Of a stretch of 8,963 bases of DNA, positions 1 to 6,586 are shown piece after piece. The stretch is from positions 1 to 8,963 of the forward strand of contig CALATK010000102.1 in assembly GCA_937891805.1 (NCBI GenBank), in the 5' to 3' direction. Below the pieces are notes generated by a model, which saw only the letters and a list, made by a program, of their open reading frames with translations, made no database searches and was not told the DNA's origin. A program made the position numbers and the translations under genes. The stretch comes from an uncultured Fibrobacter sp. (GTDB lineage Bacteria; Fibrobacterota; Fibrobacteria; Fibrobacterales; Fibrobacteraceae). Position 1 is the first letter of the stretch. Every line of letters begins with the position of its first letter.

Positions 1-2135
1 TCGGCTTTGAGCAGTTCCTTGCTGTAATGGACTACGGCGGGGAAGTCCCCTTCTACGGCGGCCTTCTTTGCGGTGGACGAGAGCAGGCTTTTCAGGTCGT
101 CGGTGCGCTTTTCGATGGGGGTGATGGGCTTTTGTAAAGTGCGGTTGTCCGCCTTGCCCAAAAAGGCCTTGGTGGCACTGAGGAAACTCTTGGCGTCTTC
201 GTTGTCGGGTTTCAGGGAAAGCGCCTTGGTCAAGGCCTTTTCCGCTTCCCGGTAGTTGCGGGAGTAGAAAAGGATTTTCCCGTGCATGGTCCAAATCTTG
301 TAGTCGTTCTGTGCCTTGGCGAGGGTCTCTTCGCTGATGGCTCGTGCTTCTTCGTAGCGGCCCAGGAACATCAGGGCATCCATCAGGGTTTCGCCAAGTT
401 CCTTGCTCATGCCGAATCTTCCACGTACACCGTACAGGATATCCACCGCTTCGGCGTACTGGTCAAGCCCCATGTAGGTCTTGGCAAGGTAAACGCCAAG
501 GCGGCTGCTGGGCTGAGTGTCGTAGAGCCTCTGCACCACGATCAGGGATTGGTGACGCTGGCCAAGCCCCCACAGGGCGTGGCTCAGGTTGATGACGTAT
601 TCCGGGTTGTTTGGGGTGTACTGCAGGACCCCTTCGGCACATTCGCGGGCACGACCGTAGTCGAATACCGCCTCGTACATTTCGCCCAGAATGGAGAGGA
701 GTTTCCCGTTCTTGCGAACCAGCTCCATCTCGCTTTCAAAGTGGCTGATGCCAGGGCCATAGAGTTCCTTGAGCTGATAGACGAACCCGCAGTTGATCAG
801 GTACAGGGGCTCTTCCGGATCCATCTTGTTGGCCCGTTCGAAGTAACTGAGGGCTACCAGTGGCTGGTCTTCTAGCAACCGCAAAATTCCCACCTGGCTC
901 ATGACGGCGGCGTTGAACTTGGCCTGCTTCTTGGCGGATTCGGCATCGCTGGCCTGTTCGGGCTTGGCTCCGACAGTTACCCCTTCGATGGCGTTGTCCA
1001 TGACCTTGCCGTATTTCTTCTTGTTGATCCCTTGGGTCCAGGCTACGGCCAAAATGCCACGGCCGTCTTCGTAGAAGAACCGGCCCTTGTAACTGAAGTC
1101 AAAGCGGTTCACCGTATGGGTGAGGGTGAACTCTTGGGCGTAGCGGTCGCCAACCTTGACCCGCCTGCTTTCTAGGCTGGGTTCGTTTGGATCTACGCCA
1201 AGTCGAACCAGCAGCACCTTGAACAGGTCCTGGGAGGAAACCTCTTCGGCGGGCACAAGGGCTACGTAGATAAAGAAGGAAACGTCTTCGTCCTTGTTGG
1301 TGAGTACCAGGTCCGGGTCGTTGTTCTGCTTGGAAATGCCGTTCCAGAAATGCCAGAGGGTGTCCTTTACCGCCCAGCGGTAGCCCAGGGCTTCGGAAGT
1401 GTAGTCCTGCAGGTGCTCCGGCGAAAGCTCCGGGCCTTCTTCCCGCTGGATTTCCTTCAGTTCGAAACTGGCGAAAAATTCCCGCCATTCCTCTTTCAGG
1501 CCGCCTGCTGGGGGCAGGTTGTCCGAAGCCGAAAGGGTGAGGGTGTAGATGCGGTTCCCGCTTCCCGTGACAAGGCCTACCGCCTCGTAGGGTGTGTCGT
1601 AACGCTTGCCTACGATGTCGAAGAAGGCTCCCGTGGCACCGAAGGCCTCTTCGGGGTAGGTTTCGGCCAGAGTCGCCTTCTTGCCGCTGGACTCGAAACT
1701 CTGCATCTCGATGCGGGCCCGGTCCATGAGGTTCATGGGTTCGCCTTCGGCAAGGGTCACTTCCCGGAGTACCGCCCTCCGGCCGGTGCGGGCGTTGTAG
1801 AATTCGTAGGGGGCTCCGTCTTCGCCGCCGATCATGGACCAGTCTCCACCCGGATTCTTGAAACGGTAGCCCTTGGAATCCAGGGCAGTGGCGCTTGCCG
1901 ACCTATGTTCCGGGTCTTGGTTTGAACTTGTTGCAGGTGTCGTGGACGATTCGTCGTAACTATAGTAGTCCCGTGCCGTGTTGCCCGACGTCTCCGCAGA
2001 CGAACTTGCGTTTTGGGGTTCGGGGTTTACCAACGGGTCTCCGTTTCCTGCACAGGAAATTAAGAAAAATAGTGCGAACAGGGGGAGGCAAAGGCCTCGA
2101 AAGCGGTAAGGAATATGGGGCAAGGCGTTGTTCAT
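1..2135 (-). CDS. TPR-repeat lipoprotein, large (partial, C-terminus outside window)
   Basis: An uninterrupted frame of 711 codons runs off the left edge, so the C-terminus is missing. The product starts with a lipoprotein signal peptide: basic residues near 11-13, a hydrophobic stretch 15-27, and lipobox LISC with Cys28. A Ser/Thr/Asn/Asp-rich linker follows to about residue 85. Residues about 89-228 and 250-390 look like two diverged copies of one alpha/beta domain, each opening with GYRF or GYRW. From about 405 to 650 there are helical TPR-type units, for example around 413-445, 480-512 and 613-647 (the last with NYREAEKALTKALSLKP). It is likely an envelope-anchored scaffold or assembly protein, but no specific function is recognised. 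The start is chosen because it places the signal peptide at the N-terminus. An in-frame ATG at 2219 would add 28 residues and bury it. No good Shine-Dalgarno is seen. A DUF3857-type domain after the TPRs is possible but cannot be seen here. Confidence 0.85.
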   Translation of the reverse strand, partial: MNNALPHIPYRFRGLCLPLFALFFLISCAGNGDPLVNPEPQNASSSAETSGNTARDYYSYDESSTTPATSSNQDPEHRSASATALDSKGYRFKNPGGDWSMIGGEDGAPYEFYNARTGRRAVLREVTLAEGEPMNLMDRARIEMQSFESSGKKATLAETYPEEAFGATGAFFDIVGKRYDTPYEAVGLVTGSGNRIYTLTLSASDNLPPAGGLKEEWREFFASFELKEIQREEGPELSPEHLQDYTSEALGYRWAVKDTLWHFWNGISKQNNDPDLVLTNKDEDVSFFIYVALVPAEEVSSQDLFKVLLVRLGVDPNEPSLESRRVKVGDRYAQEFTLTHTVNRFDFSYKGRFFYEDGRGILAVAWTQGINKKKYGKVMDNAIEGVTVGAKPEQASDAESAKKQAKFNAAVMSQVGILRLLEDQPLVALSYFERANKMDPEEPLYLINCGFVYQLKELYGPGISHFESEMELVRKNGKLLSILGEMYEAVFDYGRARECAEGVLQYTPNNPEYVINLSHALWGLGQRHQSLIVVQRLYDTQPSSRLGVYLAKTYMGLDQYAEAVDILYGVRGRFGMSKELGETLMDALMFLGRYEEARAISEETLAKAQNDYKIWTMHGKILFYSRNYREAEKALTKALSLKPDNEDAKSFLSATKAFLGKADNRTLQKPITPIEKRTDDLKSLLSSTAKKAAVEGDFPAVVHYSKELLKA

Positions 2136-2318
2136 GATACTCGGGCTTGTTCCCGAAATATGGGGTGGATTTTGCGGTAATATAGTAAAGAACCCCTCTA
2201 TTTTGTTGGCCTTTGTCATGGCGTACCCTCGGGTCAGCCTTCTTGGGGAAAATATTAGACAAAACTGTTTTTTTTCTTACATTTTACTCGAGTGTAATCT
2301 AATTTCAGGAGAAAAAAA
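2136..2318. promoter_or_regulatory. Divergent intergenic region between two lipoprotein genes
   Basis: This 183 bp gap separates the divergently transcribed TPR and FISUMP lipoprotein genes and must hold both promoters. On the minus strand a TATATT hexamer (2184 to 2179) could be the -10 for the TPR gene, giving a leader of about 35-40 nt; its -35 is poor. The plus-strand promoter is listed separately. Two similar TCATG...TAC...TCGGG segments (2132-2145 and 2216-2233) look like remnants of a short dispersed repeat. Confidence 0.4.
2256..2283 (+). promoter_or_regulatory. Candidate promoter of FISUMP lipoprotein gene
   Basis: TAGACA (2256-2261, five of six bases of TTGACA) is separated by a T-rich 16 bp spacer from TACATT (2278-2283). 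An 8 bp palindrome ACTCGAGT (2286-2293) sits at the expected transcription start. The gene's ribosome site CAGGAG (2306-2311) lies 7 nt before its ATG. The assignment is by consensus only. Confidence 0.45.
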
Positions 2319-3230
2319 ATGAAAAGTCTTTTGACTACATGCGGACTTGCCCTGTCAGTTTTCCTCTTCGCCTGCGGCGACGACGGAACCTCAAGCCAGA
2401 CCGAAGTCGGGAATGGCGAGAGTCCCGAAATTTCTTCGGGTTCATCTTTGCAAGGTTCGGAGGATATTTCCTCTTCAGAAAATCAGTCCGGCGATGCTCC
2501 TGCTTCGTCGCCCTCGACTCCAGATGATGGTCAATTTTCTAGCGATTCACAGACAGGGGATAGGGAAGGGTCTTCCAGCAGCAAGGCGTCTCTTCCCTGC
2601 GATAGTTGCGAATATGGAGTCCTGGTCGATAGTCGTGACAAAAAGGAATACCTCACGGTGAAAATCGGAGAACAGGTCTGGATGGCGGAGAACCTGAACT
2701 ACGCCGATAGCGTGGCTTACCCTATCTTGGAGGGAAGTTCCTGGTGTCTCGACGATAAGTTGGATTCCTGTGCTAAGTACGGGCGCTACTACACGTGGAG
2801 TGCCGTTGTGGACTCCACGGGCGAATGGAATACGGTAGAGAAGGAGACGGTCAAGAGTGTTCATTCGCCTGTCACACCCCTTCAGGGCGTCTGCGACAAG
2901 GGCTGGCATGTGCCCACCGAGGCTGAATATATGACATTGTTTGAATACGTGGGCGGCATTTCCACTGCTGGCAAGGTATTGAAGTCCAGGTGGAGTTGGA
3001 ACTGGAATAAGAGTGATAACGTTACCGGCAATGGTACGGATGCCTATGGCTTTACAGCATTGCCCGTTGGCTCCAAAGGTACCATTGGAGAACTTACCTA
3101 TTTCTGGACATCTTCGTCGGTAACGAACATGTATAAGCGTGCCGTGAGGTTTGATAATCTCTATGACAAGGCCATCATCAACGATGTAGGTGAGGCCCAA
3201 AGGTCCTTTGTCCGTTGTGTCAAGGACTAG
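2319..3230 (+). CDS. FISUMP-domain lipoprotein
   Basis: This is a 303-residue exported lipoprotein. A short signal peptide ends in lipobox LFAC with Cys19. Residues about 20-92 form a Ser/Gly/Asp/Glu-rich linker with no predicted fold. The rest (about 94-303) is a Fibrobacter succinogenes major paralogous (FISUMP, TIGR02145-type) domain. Its landmarks are YGVLVDSRDKKEY at 99-111, WMAENLNY at 121-128, CAKYGRYYTW at 151-160, CDKGWHVPT at 192-200, DAYGFTALPVG at 241-251, FWTSS at 262-266 and the terminal FVRCVKD. Cysteines at 94, 97, 143, 151, 192 and 300 could form disulfides outside the cytoplasm. The family is expanded in Fibrobacter and its biochemical role is not established; a surface or adhesion role is only a guess. 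The start is supported by CAGGAG 7 nt upstream. It is divergent from the TPR lipoprotein and has its own promoter. Confidence 0.93.
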   Translation: MKSLLTTCGLALSVFLFACGDDGTSSQTEVGNGESPEISSGSSLQGSEDISSSENQSGDAPASSPSTPDDGQFSSDSQTGDREGSSSSKASLPCDSCEYGVLVDSRDKKEYLTVKIGEQVWMAENLNYADSVAYPILEGSSWCLDDKLDSCAKYGRYYTWSAVVDSTGEWNTVEKETVKSVHSPVTPLQGVCDKGWHVPTEAEYMTLFEYVGGISTAGKVLKSRWSWNWNKSDNVTGNGTDAYGFTALPVGSKGTIGELTYFWTSSSVTNMYKRAVRFDNLYDKAIINDVGEAQRSFVRCVKD

Positions 3231-3235
3231 CGATA

Positions 3236-3271
3236 GGCAGGGACTGCCATTGCCAGTTTGCCCTATTTTTT
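3236..3271 (+). terminator. Possible weak terminator after FISUMP gene
   Basis: GGCAG (3236-3240) and CTGCC (3244-3248) can form a small hairpin. A longer imperfect alternative pairs GGC (3236-3238) with GCC (3260-3262) and ACTG (3243-3246) with CAGT (3254-3257), and leads into a T run at 3266-3271. The stem is imperfect and the T run doubles as part of the gap promoter, so this is tentative. Confidence 0.3.
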
Positions 3272-3278
3272 GTATTTT
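3250..3278 (+). promoter_or_regulatory. Candidate gap promoter
   Basis: TTGCCA (3250-3255, five of six bases of TTGACA) lies exactly 17 bp upstream of TATTTT (3273-3278). Initiation near 3285 would give a leader of about 60 nt that contains the hairpin at 3299-3313. A dedicated promoter is expected because gap is normally very strongly expressed. Confidence 0.45.
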
Positions 3279-3298
3279 TTACGCCAGCAAACGCACTT

Positions 3299-4349
<1,051 letters not shown>

Positions 4350-4369
4350 GATTTCTACATGGCGCTAGT

Positions 4370-4400
4370 AGTGTGGACGCAATAATCAGATATCCGCACT
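4370..4400 (+). other. Hairpin between gap stop and terminator
   Basis: AGTGTGGA (4370-4377) can pair with TCCGCACT (4393-4400) in an 8 bp stem with one G-U pair and a 15 nt loop. It lies in the gap 3' untranslated region, 23 bp before the intrinsic terminator. It could protect the mRNA 3' end; this is inference from the sequence alone. Confidence 0.3.
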
Positions 4401-4423
4401 TCCGCTAAAGAATCTTTCAAATT

Positions 4424-4459
4424 CCCTGCCGGTAACCCCGGCGGGGAGTTTTTGTTTTT
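4424..4459 (+). terminator. Intrinsic terminator of gap
   Basis: A GC-rich 9 bp stem pairs CCCTGCCGG (4424-4432) with CCGGCGGGG (4438-4446), with one G-U pair and a 5 nt loop TAACC. It is followed by T runs at 4449-4453 and 4455-4459. It lies 75 bp after the gap stop codon. On the minus strand the same hairpin is followed by AATTTG rather than a T run, so efficient termination of the converging operon is doubtful. Confidence 0.88.
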
Positions 4460-4500
4460 AGGGGCTAGGATTTAGGGGTTAGGATCTAGGGGCTAGGGAC
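4459..4500 (+). repeat. Heptad array, TAGGNNN family (6 units)
   Basis: Six consecutive 7 bp units each begin with TAGG. The three variable bases are GGC, ATT, GGT, ATC, GGC and GAC in order. Odd and even units alternate between TAGGG and TAGGA until the last, so it can also be read as three 14 bp repeats. It fills most of the space between the gap terminator and the stop codon of the DUF218 gene. No open frame is implied, because 7 is not a multiple of 3. Confidence 0.85.
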
Positions 4501-4513
4501 TTGTGTCTCGGCT

Positions 4514-5368
4514 TTACTTGGCCGTTGTGGCTGCCGTTTGAGTGTCCTTGCCGGCGGTGGTTGTGTCTTTGGACTGTGTGGCCGTCGTATCTGCGGCTTG
4601 TGGCGTGCTCAGCGTGTCGATTTTTCGCTTGACGCTGGGGAGCATCTTCTGCAAGTCGATAAAATCAACCTTTCGCTCTTCGGTTAGGGAACGAATAGGT
4701 GCAAGGTACACGGAGTCCGCTACCCCGATGGTGTCTATATTCCATAAATCGAACCAGGAGAGGAAAAGTGCGGCCCATTCCTTCGCCCAAATTTTTTTTG
4801 CCTCACGGTTAGAAAACCATCTTTCCGGGACGAATACGTAAGACGAATCTCCAGATACAATGAAGTGTGGCTTTCCACCGGCAAGGGTGTTGAAAATTTT
4901 TGCAGCGCGTTTGGTGGCTGCGGTTCCCGTTATAAGCAATACGGTGTCTGCATTCCGTTTTTTGAACCAAGGAATAACAGTACGGGCTTCTTCTAGAGTC
5001 GATGGATCGTTGTGTCGCGCAAGAAATACAGAATTGCTATCGAAATCCCCTTGTTTCATGAAGTCTTCAACATAAAAGTCTGCATTATTCCTGTCCTTGA
5101 AAACCCGCCTTCCCAGGATTAAAACGGAATCGACCTTGCCTTCGCGCATTAATTTTGCAACATAGTTCGTTCGTTCCATATCGGGGCCTTGTCCGTCTAA
5201 GACAGCTACCCATTTTACATGGGTGAAGTGGTCTATTTGTTCAAGCCAAAAACCGCTGGTCGTAATGATTAGGTAAAAAGCCAGCAGGACTATAAAGAAC
5301 AGGGTTGTAGTGATCCAGTATATTTTTCTAGATGCTTTCTTGATTCGCTTGTCTTTTTTCAATAGCAT
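4514..5368 (-). CDS. DUF218 (YdcF/SanA/ElyC-type) membrane-anchored protein
   Basis: This is a 284-residue protein. A very basic N-terminus (residues 4-15) precedes one membrane segment at about 17-38, which predicts an inside-to-outside topology with the main domain beyond the inner membrane. Residues about 50-220 resemble DUF218: a beta strand leading to VLDGQGPDMERTNYVAKLM (56-74), then VDSVLILGRR (79-88), STLEEART (123-130) and the strand DTVLLITGTAATKRAAKIF (141-159). The tail from about 256 is low-complexity Thr/Ala/Lys/Asp. DUF218 members such as SanA and ElyC are linked to envelope barrier or peptidoglycan defects, but the reaction is unknown; none is assigned here. AAGGA 7 nt before the ATG supports the start. 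It lies 21 bp after rimI and is probably the last gene of the ddl-tsaB-rimI set. Its coding sequence seems more AT-rich than its neighbours. Confidence 0.75.
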   Translation of the reverse strand: MLLKKDKRIKKASRKIYWITTTLFFIVLLAFYLIITTSGFWLEQIDHFTHVKWVAVLDGQGPDMERTNYVAKLMREGKVDSVLILGRRVFKDRNNADFYVEDFMKQGDFDSNSVFLARHNDPSTLEEARTVIPWFKKRNADTVLLITGTAATKRAAKIFNTLAGGKPHFIVSGDSSYVFVPERWFSNREAKKIWAKEWAALFLSWFDLWNIDTIGVADSVYLAPIRSLTEERKVDFIDLQKMLPSVKRKIDTLSTPQAADTTATQSKDTTTAGKDTQTAATTAK

Positions 5369-5389
5369 GTTGAATTCCTTGGCGCAGAT

Positions 5390-5815
5390 CTACCACTTGT
5401 ACAATATAGCCGTTTCACCGTCGTCGTAATAGCGTTCCCGCTTGCCGTACGCCTGGAATCCGTGTTTTTCGTAAAGGGCTCTTGCTTTTGAATTTCCTTC
5501 GCGGACTTCCAGAAAGCAGTGGTCGCCTTTATCTCGATTCAGTTTGCCCAGACCATAGTGCAAGAAAGCCGATGCGATTCCTTTTCGCTGAAAATCTGAA
5601 GCTACGGCGATGGTCAAAAGCTCTGAGTCGGATTCCATCAGGTGGAATATGGCATAACCGGCGAATGCCCCGTTCTCTTCGTCCACCAGGCAGAGGGCAT
5701 AGTTTGCCCGTAGTTCGGAGTGAAACTGTTTCTCGTTCCAGTTTTGGAAGTCAAGAGCCGACTGCAAGGCTAAAACATGGGGGAGGTCCGCTTCGGTCAT
5801 GGGGCGTATTGGCAT
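5390..5815 (-). CDS. rimI: Ribosomal protein S18 alanine N-acetyltransferase (RimI-like GNAT)
   Basis: This 141-residue cytoplasmic GNAT enzyme is predicted to transfer acetyl from acetyl-CoA to the N-terminal alanine of ribosomal protein S18. The acetyl-CoA site is QRKGIA (76-81), preceded by the strand ELLTIAVASDF. The RimI C-terminal signature is present: FLEVREGNSKARALYEKHGF (101-120) followed by YGKRERYYDDGETAILYKW. Glu103 and Tyr115 fall at the positions described as catalytic base and acid in enterobacterial RimI. Length is typical. The start follows a weak GGGG ribosome site. It lies 18 bp after tsaB, a gene order common in bacteria, which strengthens RimI over a generic GNAT; substrate specificity is still inferred. 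Confidence 0.88.
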   Translation of the reverse strand: MPIRPMTEADLPHVLALQSALDFQNWNEKQFHSELRANYALCLVDEENGAFAGYAIFHLMESDSELLTIAVASDFQRKGIASAFLHYGLGKLNRDKGDHCFLEVREGNSKARALYEKHGFQAYGKRERYYDDGETAILYKW

Positions 5816-5833
5816 GGTAAACCCCGTTAAAGC

Positions 5834-6475
5834 TTAGTGCCCCTTCTCGAAATAGGAAGGCTGGATGTAGTTGGCTTCTTGAATCAGGGACGGTTGATGC
5901 TTCTCGAAAAGCTTGGCCCAGAGGCTTAGGGGATTGCCCTCGTCGAGAAAGGTTTTCACGTTATTTGCGGAGAAAAAAGCGCCTAGGCTTGCATCGTCTT
6001 GGGCTGGCTTGTCCAGGACGGCGTAGGTCGCACTCCCTTTCTTGACTTTTGCGATGACATCTTCCGTAGAATCGAAGGACTCCTGACCGCAGAGCCGCAG
6101 GTACCAGTAGTCTTTTCGGGCTTTTACCACGACGGCTGTGTCAGGAGCTTCGGAAAAGCTTTCCAGGGCCTCTAGCGTTGATACTCCGTAGAGTTTGCGG
6201 GCTCCGCTGAAGCAGATTCCTTGGCAAAAGGCCACACCGGTCCTAAGACCGCTAAAGGAACCCGGCCCGAGAGTCACCATGACCCGGCCGATATCTTGGA
6301 GGGCGATGCCGCTTTGTTCCAGCAAGTTGTCCAGGTTCTTGCTGAGGGTTTCGCCCCGGGCTTCGGGGTCCACGATTTCTTTGTAGAATATCCCTTCGTG
6401 CCCTTCGCCGGTTGCGCCCGCGATGGCTATGGAAATTCCCTTCCGGGAGGTGTCTACAAAGAGGTCAAAGGACAT
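5834..6475 (-). CDS. tsaB: tRNA t6A synthesis protein TsaB
   Basis: This 213-residue ASKHA-fold protein is the non-catalytic partner of TsaD in making N6-threonylcarbamoyladenosine at position 37 of ANN-decoding tRNAs. The diagnostic motif is GPGSFSGLRTG (70-80), matching the family's GPGSFTGLR with Ser for Thr. The N-terminal strand FDLFVDTSRKGISIAI (3-18) is the degenerate phosphate-1 region of the fold, and the C-terminus ends in the family-like NYIQPSYFEKGH. Length is usual. The ATG at 6475 is chosen because it places FDLFVDTS at the N-terminus. A longer reading from GTG at 6556 would translate heptad repeats into His/Thr/Pro-rich non-conserved sequence. No Shine-Dalgarno precedes the ATG; five C residues and then a repeat array lie directly upstream. 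It probably shares a transcript with rimI and the DUF218 gene, and perhaps ddl. Confidence 0.93.
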   Translation of the reverse strand: MSFDLFVDTSRKGISIAIAGATGEGHEGIFYKEIVDPEARGETLSKNLDNLLEQSGIALQDIGRVMVTLGPGSFSGLRTGVAFCQGICFSGARKLYGVSTLEALESFSEAPDTAVVVKARKDYWYLRLCGQESFDSTEDVIAKVKKGSATYAVLDKPAQDDASLGAFFSANNVKTFLDEGNPLSLWAKLFEKHQPSLIQEANYIQPSYFEKGH

Positions 6476-6480
6476 GGGGG

Positions 6481-6522
6481 TGTGATGTGTGGAATGTGGA
6501 ATGTGAGGTGTGTAATGGGGAA
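6481..6522 (+). repeat. Heptad array, TGTGNNN family (6 units)
   Basis: Read on the plus strand, six 7 bp units follow one another: five start with TGTG and the last with TGGG. The three variable bases are ATG, GAA, GAA, AGG, TAA and GAA. The array ends 5 bp from the tsaB start codon, so in the tsaB transcript it appears as a CA-rich stretch where a ribosome site would be expected. Confidence 0.85.
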
Positions 6523-6530
6523 AGCTCAAC

Positions 6531-6586
6531 CTCGCGCCTCGAGCCTCATCACTCACAACTCACAACTCATAACTCATAACTCACTT
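6531..6586 (-). repeat. Heptad array, GAGNNNN family (8 units)
   Basis: On the plus strand CTC occurs at 6531, 6538, 6545, 6552, 6559, 6566, 6573 and 6580, exactly every 7 bp. On the minus strand this reads as eight units beginning or ending in GAG, with the ddl-proximal ones close to TGAGTTA or TGAGTTG and the distal ones GC-richer (CGAGGCG). It overlaps the ddl stop codon (6585-6587) by two bases. Together with the 6481-6522 array it fills most of the ddl-tsaB spacer. Confidence 0.88.

Noticed and set aside
282..875. Long plus-strand open frame of 197 codons
   Set aside because: It lies wholly inside the 711-codon minus-strand TPR gene, has no recognisable domain, and has no ribosome site; the minus-strand frame shows a signal peptide and TPR units.
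1350..1925. Plus-strand open frame of 191 codons
   Set aside because: It is antisense to the duplicated N-terminal region of the TPR lipoprotein; the codon pattern fits the minus strand.
4424..4446. Bidirectional terminator serving the DUF218 operon
   Set aside because: On the minus strand the hairpin is followed by AATTTG, not a T run, so only the gap direction is supported.
6476..6556. N-terminal extension of TsaB from a GTG at 6556
   Set aside because: It would translate the heptad arrays into His/Thr/Pro-rich sequence absent from the family, and the conserved N-terminus begins at the ATG at 6475.
6481..6586. CRISPR array or transposon end
   Set aside because: Units are 7 bp with no spacers, no long conserved repeat, no terminal inverted repeats and no cas or transposase gene nearby.
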